From NCBI GenBank assembly GCA_964402115.1, contig CAYOBW010000007.1, positions 1 through 64,000 of the forward strand: a stretch of DNA of 64,000 bases, written 5' to 3'. Positions 54,201 through 60,481 of this stretch are shown piece after piece. Below the pieces are notes generated by a model that searched no databases, was not told the origin of the DNA, and saw only the letters and a list, made by a program, of their open reading frames with translations. The position numbers and the translations under genes were made by a program. Numbering within the stretch: the first letter of the stretch is position 1; every line of letters begins with the position of its first letter. This stretch comes from CAYOBW01 sp964402115. Its GTDB lineage: Bacteria; Verrucomicrobiota; Kiritimatiellia; UBA8416; CAYOBW01.

Positions 54201-56237
54201 GGCGCAAATGGGTTTGGCACCTTCGTCAACGTAGGCCGTAACAATCCCGACGGCTGGTCCACCTACAACGGCAATATCGGCGACGTGTTCGTCTACAAGA
54301 CCGCGCTGACCGAAGCGGAACGGATCCAGGTGCAGAACATCGTCAGGGACAAGTTCGCCCCCGCCGCGGCCTCGACCACGACGCTGGGACGGAGTCCCGA
54401 CCGCGACACGGTGGGCGGCGAAACGGTGACCTTCACGGCCGTGGTGACCGGCGCGGGCACGCCGACGGGTGAGGTGACCTTCTACGACGGGGCCCTCGCG
54501 ATCGGCACGGCCACGCTGGTGGGCGGACAGGCCAGCCTGCCCGTCACCACGCTAGCCGAGGGGCTGCACTCCATCACCGCTTCCTATGCGGGCGACTGGT
54601 ACAACGCCGCTAGCGTCTCCGCCGCGCTGCCGCACACGGTCACGGACGGCCGTCCGACGACAACCACGACGCTGGCCCTGACCGCGGGCCACGCCCCGTC
54701 CTACCCCGGCCAGGCGGTGACCTTCACGGCCACCGTGGCCGGCAGCGCACCTTCCGGGAGCGTCACGTTCAAGGATGGCGCGACCGTGCTGGGCGCCGGA
54801 ACACTTGACGGCGCCGGCCTGGCGACGCTCACCACCAGCGCCCTCGCGCTCGGGGCCCACAGCCTCACGGCCGAATACGCCGGCGATGTGAACAACAAGC
54901 CCAGTGCCAGCGCGCCGCTGGACCACACGGTCGCGGAGTTCCGCGCCGTGCCGACCGTGACGCTCACATCCGGTGCCAACCCCTCCGTGATCGGCGTGCC
55001 GGTGACGTTCACGGTCGCCGTGACGGGCTCCGGCACGGCGTCCGGCCTCGTGACGCTCAAGGAGGGCGCCACGGCACTGGGAACCGGGACGCTGGATGGC
55101 TCCGCCCGCGCCGGCGTCGTCACCGCCCTGCATGCCCCTCTCGGGGCGCACAGCCTCACCGCCGAGTACGCGGGCGATGACAACAACCAGCCGGCAGCCA
55201 GCGCGCCGCTGCTGCAGACGGTCAACGCGCGGCCCCCTCCCCCGCGACCGACCGACCTGCTCTTCTCGGTCGTCGCCGAATCGCTGCCCGCCAGCGGCGC
55301 GACCGGGGCGTGGGCGTCTTACCTGCCGGCCGGGCAGAACTACGCGGTCATCGGGGCGCCGACGGCCGAGACAATCGACGGTGCACGGTGGGAGTTCAAC
55401 CGCCGCGGCAGCACGGGTAACGACGGCTACCTAGTGGGGACGTCCCCGTCCGACATTCCGGTCAGCGGTGTCACCATCGTTGTTGCCGTCCGGCCAAAGT
55501 ACCTCCCCGGACTCGGCGGCGAACGCCGTGGTGAAGTTGTCAGCGTGTTCTACAACGAACTCTTTCTCGCAGTGGATCACGAGATGGGCGAAGTCATCGT
55601 CAACCACAGGAACTATCATCAGGAGCGGACTGGCTACGTGATCCCTGACGGCCAGAAGACGGTGCTTGCCCTGCTGGTACAGCCGACGGGGCGGATTACC
55701 CTGTATGCGAACGGGGTGCAGAAATGGACAACCGAGACGGGCGAGGACTACACACGGCTGGCGCTTTCATGGGCCAACAAGATCGTCATCGGGAACAACG
55801 GTTACGATGGCTGGGCGTCCTTCAGTGGCAACATCGGCGACGTGTTCGTCTACAAGACGGCGTTGACGGACGCGGAGCGCGTGCAGGTGGAGTACAGCAT
55901 CCGGGACAAGGTGTTGCCGGCGGCGGCATCGACCGCGACGCTGGAGCGGATAGTCGGGACGAGTCCCTGCTACGATGACGAGGCCCTGACGCTGAGGGTG
56001 ACCGTAACGGGAGCGGGCACGCCGACGGGCAACGTCGTCATCTACGACGGCGCGAACGCGATCCGCGCGGGAGTGCTGGCAGCCGGCCAGGTCAGCATCG
56101 GCGTGGCATCGTTGGCGCCCGGCGCGCACAGCTTCACGGCGCGGTATGAGGGCGATTTCAACAACGCGGCGAGCGTCTCGAGTCCCCTGGCGCAGACGGT
56201 GACACTGCGTCCGGCGACGATGTTCATCGTGAAGTAG
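45240..56237 (+). CDS. Giant secreted adhesin-like protein (beta-strand repeats, bacterial repeats, lectin-like modules, Ig-like domains)
   Basis: ATG 45240 with GGAAAGGA at 7-base spacing; upstream codons in frame overlap the previous gene and are ignored. 3665 residues, signal peptide ALLALLALSVPVSAA. Bases 45300-52960 encode beta-strand repeats, including three NFHGGTLA/TNPG blocks (46320-46680, 48540-48930, 51950-52350) and a tandem 100-residue repeat at 50379-50981. Three bacterial repeat domains (52975-53640; ITASAGAGGTISPNGAVTV, YRIVDVAVDG) follow. Then come lectin-like module, three Ig-like domains, second lectin-like module and one Ig-like domain (53655-56190), an order repeated in the next gene. 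The end is VTLRPATMFIVK, a GT-type tail with Ala for Gly. No enzyme motif or barrel. Probably binds glycan or other cells. Confidence 0.86.
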   Translation: MKSWMHTDWSRVALLALLALSVPVSAANRNWDPSKLGAAGSDGLGNWDTSSTLWWNGAADVAWVNANNDRAIIGNGGTAGTITLTTPITVGGFTFNTTASGSYTITGSTLTFSGPSTAYNDIVANQPATISSTIAATTPFVFTKGTVTLALSGNNTANQFFNVGPAGSVAANAAVRITGGINSFGQILVGRGNSYAGALYISGGTTTFTGGGNCGVGVGSGGALNADPSATGTSFGFMEVSGGAVNCIEWNIGNRDRGVLYVNGGTVNNTSWGTRIGGRNGGSGVLDISSGVWNQSTANGTYAMEFGPSSATTVSGLNIRGGTLNIQGNKQISISNAAILNMGSSGLLATIPFVDGNGTLNFNGGTIQARLDRANFLANSGGIYFNVGGATIDTQGYTVGIAGNLLAPTGNGVTGVSGFSTLTGMVAAPMVVITGGGGSGATAIADFNSGSGSVTGITVTNPGRGYTSAPTFTLYAGGAALAPTYTGTYAANSSGGLTKLGAGTLSLTGANTYAGETRVKAGKLQIGGTQTSTSGIALENATFLDLTSSLTVKTLTLGTAGTDSMQLNLQAGATANRNITVQTSGGLNAVANTGNVKLGVGNGGWTAGNKYALINYSGAIGTTGFGAFSLTADSAAYGSLVDDAGVVNFLVNAIPDPGPYTYTGAVDGNWNLVTRNFNGTGGFQTIFNNSAPNAVTFNDAASGPTGIVLGATLTPSQVTVTGTAKSYTFGGPGKLSGGMALIKSGTTTLTIGTGQPCDYTGGTQLNGGTVKLGSATAIPLTGTSLTFGGGTLDINGNSVTAGGLSGTSGGVANSGAAATLTISHSSGTATFGGTLTGAALLSVTKSGAGTQVLSSVGCSIGTLSITGGTLLLDNSIAGAPTMTLASAPNISTSTVLWDINNATLTTPGLTMQDGRMVVRGSSSLITTGGNLTLGTGDSKRSSVYLKNSATVNGTGRVLNMGPGFSQQDTYCRIQDNAQATFSTAYVLANANYCDGRGHGSVLEISDTGRLTTSGILCVMSDANDQNRSGTLYAHAQAYQHGGTVTVGGNLSLADNDRAVGTGAATHKVLAAYNLWTGSALNVAGRILGGATRTGYGQSFFNFHGGTLAYAGAGAQADWINLTATAGTAGTTSAANLRIWEGATIDTGNQNLTVSQALLAPTGQGISAISTAGLTTQVYANDIPPWVYISGGGGLGATAVATLDSGGRISGFVITNPGFDYTSTPTVELIRANETVQAAAAGNITLSANSTYTGGLTKKGSGTLTLSGVSTYTGSTTIQQGTVKLGVANAIAAGGLVLQSAGTLDANNFTPTFAGAVSLQGGAFANATTITKNSGSYDAQSGSYGINLSGSAGLTKTTAGTFSLTANQAYTGPTAVNQGTLSVAGTLASSGVTVADGAALTAAGSGATLSALTCGSTGTDQPILNVTVGGPILTVTATDGLTVNGQTKINVGGTLVIGQQYVLIDYAGTLQGTGQFLPQFTGRSTGHIVVNTANSSIDVVIDAADNPKWTGATDGNWDTTTVNWKLINGGTATTFFQGSDSVLFDETAAGTGNIVLTGAMSPVGTTVNNVAKPYTFGGAGKLTGATGLLKQGSGTLLVNNAGGNDYAGDTRIEGGTLQSGVAHAIPAASAIVVAGGTLDLNGQAQSNSGGVTLQSGTITGGTLTKNNGAYVVASGAVTTSGVLAGSAGLTKNTAGTVTLSGASAYTGATAINAGTLQLSGAPDRLPTATAVTLANDASAILDLSSQNQTIGSLAGAGPSGAVTLGGGTLTVGDGGNTSYAGVISGAGNVVKQGAGTLTLSGSNLYGGTTTIGAGTLQISGAADRLPTATAVTLANVATAKLDLNSLNQTIGSLAGGGGTGGNVTLGSGRLTVGDANSTAYTGIISGTGSLSKQGGGALTLNAANTFNGDTRIGSGALSLGIGTALQSSTVDWNVADSGVFNFNALTAATFGGLKGGRAFSIPASLNLSVGNNNQNTAYSGVLTGGASSTLTKIGSGTQALSSSGSVLPTVDITAGTLSLDNSVTTPSLQITTAGDACLRIRGAGARFSMNAGTLTLNGRFRLGSDNSIGTAAITGGTVSHTANNIDMGFNAGRCALTLGGTAIYNGTGRTLEMSNANYCNSLVIVKDGAVATFGAINIDTTNGGAMQYGMLNLSGSATVTASSMTVGVSQNQNNGNVALATVNQTGGTCTINGVVTLANNNQLAGTPTTALQGTYNLAGGTLTANQVLGGGAGIGGQARLNFHGGTLAINAAASAGQAGNFISLTANSTDGKAYIYEGGTIDTGSKDVTIIQALLTPAGQGVTGIPVTAAGSGYFVPPAVRITRGGGDTTGTGASATAEVNPATGAITGITITNPGTDYSTAPTATLDRGDGAGATLGTVTIGANAYTGGLTKKGTGTLTLTGVSTYTGATTVETGTLLVNNTTGSGTGAGNVTVNGGAKLGGTGTIAGSVTVQGTGELLPGASAGTLTVNTDLTLAAGATCTYELSTTWNGANDKVVVGGNLNLNDNVLKIQGPASPLNLDQTTDYELMSVGGATGITGSFDPTPTWVGTAPANAAFFSVVTDTVNKKVLLHYQNLTSYTITASAGANGSISPLGAIAVIEGRDQTFTIAPSPAYLISDVLVDGASVGAVPSYTFTNVTEPHTIAASFVHMPDQTITASAGAGGTISPNGAVTVTAGANQTFTIARSTGYRIVDVAVDGVPQGPIGTYTFSFVVAPHTIAATFAAIPDQTITATAGAGGAISPSGSVTVTGGENQTFAILPSSGYRIADVAVDSVSQGAINAYTFTYVTAPHTIAATFAALDRNLPRTDQILFSAVTDNFPADGQLTGNWPTYVPVGQTLTALASPTVELLGGVKWQKNLNADGDGYRLGGSYWDGSGQHPIACSGATIIAAVKPLRNANGGTRGEVVDIFYDRLALSIGQGNGQVQIARNGWFFGYPATIPDGQVRIMSLVVQPTGQFKVFANGVEIVNETSTSDMTSLVPGVSGGGANGFGTFVNVGRNNPDGWSTYNGNIGDVFVYKTALTEAERIQVQNIVRDKFAPAAASTTTLGRSPDRDTVGGETVTFTAVVTGAGTPTGEVTFYDGALAIGTATLVGGQASLPVTTLAEGLHSITASYAGDWYNAASVSAALPHTVTDGRPTTTTTLALTAGHAPSYPGQAVTFTATVAGSAPSGSVTFKDGATVLGAGTLDGAGLATLTTSALALGAHSLTAEYAGDVNNKPSASAPLDHTVAEFRAVPTVTLTSGANPSVIGVPVTFTVAVTGSGTASGLVTLKEGATALGTGTLDGSARAGVVTALHAPLGAHSLTAEYAGDDNNQPAASAPLLQTVNARPPPPRPTDLLFSVVAESLPASGATGAWASYLPAGQNYAVIGAPTAETIDGARWEFNRRGSTGNDGYLVGTSPSDIPVSGVTIVVAVRPKYLPGLGGERRGEVVSVFYNELFLAVDHEMGEVIVNHRNYHQERTGYVIPDGQKTVLALLVQPTGRITLYANGVQKWTTETGEDYTRLALSWANKIVIGNNGYDGWASFSGNIGDVFVYKTALTDAERVQVEYSIRDKVLPAAASTATLERIVGTSPCYDDEALTLRVTVTGAGTPTGNVVIYDGANAIRAGVLAAGQVSIGVASLAPGAHSFTARYEGDFNNAASVSSPLAQTVTLRPATMFIVK
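50379..50981 (+). repeat. Tandem ~300-bp repeat within the giant gene
   Basis: Two adjacent units begin at 50379 and 50679 and encode LQLSGAPDRLPTATAVTLAN and LQISGAADRLPTATAVTLAN, then QTIGSLAG, LTVGD and a GVISGxGxxxKQGxGxLTL stretch. Unit 1 is 300 bases and unit 2 is 303, one codon longer at a Gly run. This is in-frame, so the repeat can expand or contract without breaking the gene. Confidence 0.85.
53646..56237 (+). repeat. 2.6-kb segment duplicated in the next gene (lectin-Ig3-lectin-Ig-tail)
   Basis: Same domain order as 57712-60324: lectin-like module (53655-54370), three Ig-like domains (54370-55240), lectin-like module (55242-55930), one Ig-like domain (55930-56200), tail. Stretches such as LGAHSLTAEYAGD and SAPLDHTVAE are shared word for word between the two copies. 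Confidence 0.8.
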
Positions 56238-56313
56238 GGACTGACCGGCAGGGATGACCACATATTCACAGCGCAGACGCAGGGCGGACGCACAATCAGT
56301 GGGAGAGAGCGGC

Positions 56314-59300
56314 ATGAAGAAACTTCCATTCGCGGTTGGCAGTGTTGCGGCAATGGCAGCGAGAGCGTGGAAAGAGGGGTGCGCGATAGCCACGCGCCGA
56401 GCCCGGGCCCCGATCGCCAGTCTCGCCAGAAGCTCGGCGCTGGGCGCGGCGGCGCTGTTATTGAGCGCCGGCGCCCTCCGGGCGGGCCTGGTGCTCGAGG
56501 TGAAACCCGCTGACTACAACACCGGCACTCTGCAGTGGCCGATCGCGTCTGGAAGCATGGCCGGCGACTACTTTGCCTGCGCGCCGTGGTCCCCCGTCTC
56601 GGTCACCACCATGATCCACTCCGACGGGCTCAGCTACAAGGCCGTTGACTTTACGGCTGCGGGCTCCATCCTTGGCGGCCCGCTCTGCCCGACGTCGCTC
56701 GGAGGCGCGAGTTCCAGGACGATTGAGGCGTGGTGCTATCAACCCGTTGGCGCCAATGGCGACGCCATGACGATTATCGACCTCAGCCGTCAGAATGGCC
56801 CGGAAAACAGCAACTTCGCCTTTTGCAACTCGCTGTACAACCGCTCGATCTGGTCGCCCCCCTATAGCGAAGGTTGGAACGCCGACAATGCTGTCCGTTC
56901 AGGAAAATGGGTGCACCTGGTTGCCAGCTACGATGGCACGACGCTCAACCTCTATGTCAATGGCGCGCCTGACAGGGTCGGGATTACACATGCCTTCGCC
57001 ACCGAGTCTGGCGGGTCGATCAGCATCGGCATGATGCGGTGGACGCCTACCGCCCCGGACACAACCCCGCACAGTACCGCCAACGGCGATGGCTGGAATG
57101 CCTGGCGGGGCTACCTGGGATCCATCCGCGTCTATGACGAGGCCCGGACGGCGGGTCAGGTCAGCGCCGACTACGCCCTGGGCGTCAACTACGGCGAGAC
57201 CGGAGTGGGTCTGCCCAAGATCACCGCAAGCGTTTCGGGAAGCCATGGCAGCATCAGCCCTTCCGGCGTCGTCTATGTTACCTCGGGCAACAACCAGGCC
57301 TTCACCTTCACCGCCGACCTGGGTTACAAGATCGCAGACGTGCTGGTGGACGGCGCGAGCAATCCCGCCGCGGTTCTCGCCGGCAGCTACACGTTTACCA
57401 CCGTTGTCGCCGACCACACCATCGTGGTCAGTTTCGAAGAGCTGCCCAAGCAGACGGTTGCCGGCAAGGTGACGAACGGAGCGGCCGGAATACCGGGCGC
57501 GAAGGTCTACTTCAAGACCAGTCCGAACGCATCCGTCAGCCCGACGTTCACGACGACCACGGTGGATGCGGCGGGTAACTACTCAATCCTTCTCCCGCCC
57601 GGAAACTGGTACGCGACGGCGAATGAAATCCACTACTTCACTCCGGCAGATGTGACTTTCACCGTCGCCGCCTCGCCGGTGCCCCTCGCCGACATCGTTC
57701 TCACAGCCAATCCGAACTGGAAGATCCTGTTCTCGCTGAACACGGCTGACTTGAGCGCGATCGGCGATGGAGAGCGCATCTTCAGCTGGGCAGGCTACAA
57801 CGCGTACGAGACCTATAACAACGGGGTGTCGCCCCTGCTTGGTCCCACGGTTGAGATCATCGATGGCGTCAAGTGGGAGAGGAACGTCCGCGCCTCCTAC
57901 GATGATACGGTTTCGCCGACGGTCGACGATCGAGGCGACGGCTTTTCCCTGGGAACATCCGCGGCCGACATTGTCACTGAGGGGGTGACCATCGTCGCGG
58001 CGGTGAAGCCGCAGTACAAGGCGGTGGGCGGCGAACAGCGGGGCGAAATTGTCGATATCTTCTACAATGAACTGTTCCTGGCGGTGAATCACGGCAACGG
58101 CGAAGTCACCGTCTGCACCCGGGGCTACGCGCAGCACAGCACGGGTTACTTCATTCCTGACGGACAGAAGACCATTCTCTCCCTTGTGGTGGCGCCGACC
58201 GGCGGAATCACGCTGTTCGCGAACGGCATCCAGCAATGGTCTTATGCCAGCGGGGTTGACTACACGTCCCTCAAACTGTCATGGGCCAACGCAATGGCCG
58301 TCGGACGCAACGCCTATGACGGATGGTCCGCGTTCAACGGCGCCATCGGCGACGTGTTTGTCTACAGGACCGCGCTGACGGGCGAGGAACGCGCTCAACT
58401 GGAGTACAGCCTCCGCGACAAGTTCATTCCCGCCGCCGTCTCGACCACGGCGCTGGCGCTCACCGGCGGCGCCGACCCCTCCGCCGCCGGCACGCCGGTG
58501 ACGTTCACGGCGACCGTGACCGGCTCCAGCCCCGGCGGCGCCGTGACGTTCTACGACGGCGCCAGCGTGATCGGCACGGTGGCGTTGAGCGCCGGCCAGG
58601 CCAGCGTCACGACCAGCACCCTGGCGACCGGGGTCCGCTCCATCACCGCATCCTACGCCGGCGACTGGGGCAACGCGGCCAGCACTTCCGCGTCCCTGTC
58701 GCACACGGTCACGGAAGGCCGTGGCCCGTCCACCACGGTTCTCACGCTGGGCGCAGGGCCCAATCCCTCCTACCCCGGGCAGGCGATCACGCTGACGGCC
58801 ACCGTAACCGGCTCGGGCACGCCGACGGGGGACGTGACCTTCCAGGACGGCGCGTCCGTGCTCGGCACCGTCGCCCTCGACGGCGCCGGCCAGGCGAGCC
58901 TGCCCACCAGTGCCCTTGCGCTGGGGGCGCACAGCCTCACGGCCGAGTATGCCGGCGACCCGGCCAACCAGCCCGGCACGAGCGCTCCGCTGGACCACAC
59001 CGTGGCGGAAACGCGCGCAGTATCCACGGTGTCGCTCGGCTCAAGCGCCAATCCGTCCGTCATCGGCGTCCCCGTCACCTTCACGGCCACGGTGACCGGG
59101 TCGGGCGTTCCATCCGGGGTCGTCACGTTCAAGGAAGGGGCAACGGAGCTTGGGACCGGCGCCTGCGACGGCTCGGGCCGCGCCCGGATCACAATCGCCC
59201 TCTACGATCCCGCCGGGGCGCGCACGCTCACGGCCGAGTACGCGGGCGACAGCAACAACCGTCCGGGCACGAGCGCGCCGCTGTCGCAGACAGTCAACGC

Positions 59301-60324
59301 CCGCTCGGCGCCGCCGCGGACAGGCGACCTGCTCTTCTCGGTCGTCACCGAGTCGCTGCCGGCCAGCGGCCCGACGGGTGCGTGGCCCACGTATCTGCCG
59401 TCCGGGCAAACGCTAACCACCCAGGGATCGCCGACGGTTGACACGCTCAGCGGCACACGGTGGGCGCGCAATATCTACGCAGACGGCGACGGCTTCACCC
59501 AGGCCCGCTACGCCGCGCCGCTGGCCTGCAGCGGCGTGACGATCGTAGCGGCGGTCAAGCCCGCTTACATCGCCGTCGGCGGCGAGCCGCGCGGGGAGAT
59601 CGTGGACATCTTCCACGACCGCCTGGCCCTGGCCATCAGTCACACCGACGGCCGCGTGATGGTCGCCCGCAACTACTGGAACGACTGGGGCCCGGCCATT
59701 CCCGACGGGCAGTCGACGGTGCTAAGCCTCGTGGTGCAGATCGACGGCTCCTACCAGGCCTATGCCAACGGCGTCGAGATCATGAGTGGCGGCGCCAATG
59801 GCGACTGGACGTCCATCAACCCCGACCACACCGCGCAGTGGGGCAGCGACCCGGACTTCACGCACTACATCACCCTCGGCCGCAACGCCCCCGACGGCTG
59901 GTCCACCTATAACGGCCACATCGGCGACGTGTTCGTCTACACGACGGCGCTGAACGACGCCGAGCGCGCCCAGGTGGAGTACAGCGTGCGCGACAAGTTC
60001 GTGCCGGCGACCGCATCCACCACGACCCTGGCGCTGGCAGCCGGGACGAACCCGTCCCACGAAGGCAAACCCGTGACGTTCACGGCCACGGTGACTGGCG
60101 CCGCGCCGACGGGCAACGTGGTCTTCTACGACGGCGCGACCGCCATCGGCGCGGGCTCCCTCGACGGCGCCGGCAAGGTCAGCCTCGTCACCACCACGCT
60201 TCTGGCGGGCACGCACAGCATCACGGCACAGTACGCCGGGGACTTCAACAACACGTCCGGCGCGTCCGGCGCGCTGACGCAGACGGTGACGACAGAGGCG
60301 GGGACGATGTTCACGATTCACTGA
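56314..60324 (+). CDS. Secreted LamG / lectin-like module / Ig-like protein with GT-type tail
   Basis: ATG 56314 chosen because GGGAGAGAG precedes it; ATG 56254 is in frame but has no correctly spaced site. 1336 residues. About 40 basic residues-rich positions precede the hydrophobic core (ALGAAALLLSAGALRA), an extended signal region. Domains: LamG (about 65-305; RTIEAWCYQPVG, GKWVHLVASYDGTTLNLYVNG), one bacterial repeat (ITASVSGSHGSISPSG), a carboxypeptidase-regulatory-like domain (TVAGKVTNGAAGIPGAKVYF), lectin-like module (57720-58440), three Ig-like domains, second lectin-like module (59320-60030), one Ig-like domain. It ends TTEAGTMFTIH, the most divergent of the six tails. The C-terminal half is a paralogue of the end of the giant protein upstream. 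Probably glycan binding. Confidence 0.83.
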   Translation: MKKLPFAVGSVAAMAARAWKEGCAIATRRARAPIASLARSSALGAAALLLSAGALRAGLVLEVKPADYNTGTLQWPIASGSMAGDYFACAPWSPVSVTTMIHSDGLSYKAVDFTAAGSILGGPLCPTSLGGASSRTIEAWCYQPVGANGDAMTIIDLSRQNGPENSNFAFCNSLYNRSIWSPPYSEGWNADNAVRSGKWVHLVASYDGTTLNLYVNGAPDRVGITHAFATESGGSISIGMMRWTPTAPDTTPHSTANGDGWNAWRGYLGSIRVYDEARTAGQVSADYALGVNYGETGVGLPKITASVSGSHGSISPSGVVYVTSGNNQAFTFTADLGYKIADVLVDGASNPAAVLAGSYTFTTVVADHTIVVSFEELPKQTVAGKVTNGAAGIPGAKVYFKTSPNASVSPTFTTTTVDAAGNYSILLPPGNWYATANEIHYFTPADVTFTVAASPVPLADIVLTANPNWKILFSLNTADLSAIGDGERIFSWAGYNAYETYNNGVSPLLGPTVEIIDGVKWERNVRASYDDTVSPTVDDRGDGFSLGTSAADIVTEGVTIVAAVKPQYKAVGGEQRGEIVDIFYNELFLAVNHGNGEVTVCTRGYAQHSTGYFIPDGQKTILSLVVAPTGGITLFANGIQQWSYASGVDYTSLKLSWANAMAVGRNAYDGWSAFNGAIGDVFVYRTALTGEERAQLEYSLRDKFIPAAVSTTALALTGGADPSAAGTPVTFTATVTGSSPGGAVTFYDGASVIGTVALSAGQASVTTSTLATGVRSITASYAGDWGNAASTSASLSHTVTEGRGPSTTVLTLGAGPNPSYPGQAITLTATVTGSGTPTGDVTFQDGASVLGTVALDGAGQASLPTSALALGAHSLTAEYAGDPANQPGTSAPLDHTVAETRAVSTVSLGSSANPSVIGVPVTFTATVTGSGVPSGVVTFKEGATELGTGACDGSGRARITIALYDPAGARTLTAEYAGDSNNRPGTSAPLSQTVNARSAPPRTGDLLFSVVTESLPASGPTGAWPTYLPSGQTLTTQGSPTVDTLSGTRWARNIYADGDGFTQARYAAPLACSGVTIVAAVKPAYIAVGGEPRGEIVDIFHDRLALAISHTDGRVMVARNYWNDWGPAIPDGQSTVLSLVVQIDGSYQAYANGVEIMSGGANGDWTSINPDHTAQWGSDPDFTHYITLGRNAPDGWSTYNGHIGDVFVYTTALNDAERAQVEYSVRDKFVPATASTTTLALAAGTNPSHEGKPVTFTATVTGAAPTGNVVFYDGATAIGAGSLDGAGKVSLVTTTLLAGTHSITAQYAGDFNNTSGASGALTQTVTTEAGTMFTIH
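57712..60324 (+). repeat. Second copy of the 2.6-kb lectin-Ig3-lectin-Ig-tail segment
   Basis: Paralogue of 53646-56237. The second lectin-like module here (59320-60030) is closest to the first one of the next gene (60620-61310): both have NYWNDWGPAIP and SINPDHTA-WGSDPDFTHY. This indicates exchange between neighbouring genes as well as simple duplication. Confidence 0.78.
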
Positions 60325-60389
60325 CGCGGCCCCGGACCCAATCTGGCGATCAGCCGCCCGTGCGAGGTTGCCGGTGCGGCGTTACCTCG

Positions 60390-60424
60390 CCTGCCCCCGC
60401 TCCCTTGAGAGGGCCGGGGGCAGG
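60390..60424. repeat. Strong GC-rich intergenic hairpin
   Basis: CCTGCCCCCG (60390-60399) pairs perfectly with CGGGGGCAGG (60415-60424); inside, CCCT (60402-60405) pairs with AGGG (60410-60413) around a TGAG loop. It is in the 154-base gap before the 684-residue protein gene. There is no T-run, so it is either a non-canonical terminator or one of the CCCTC/GAGGG-type palindromes dispersed in many genomes. The rest of the gap shows nothing clear. Confidence 0.7.
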
Positions 60425-60464
60425 GGGATCGGCTGCGCGGGTCGGCAACTTGTCGAGACAAAAC

Positions 60465-60481
60465 GGAGGAAGATGCAGATG
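60465..60481 (+). promoter_or_regulatory. Shine-Dalgarno sequence that decides between three ATGs
   Basis: GGAGGA (60465-60470) is 8 bases from ATG 60479, only 2 from ATG 60473 and 20 from ATG 60491, so 60479 is preferred. Confidence 0.6.

Noticed and set aside
60390..60424. Rho-independent terminator
   Set aside because: The stem is strong but no T-run follows. The same holds for 2443-2464 and 20361-20431.
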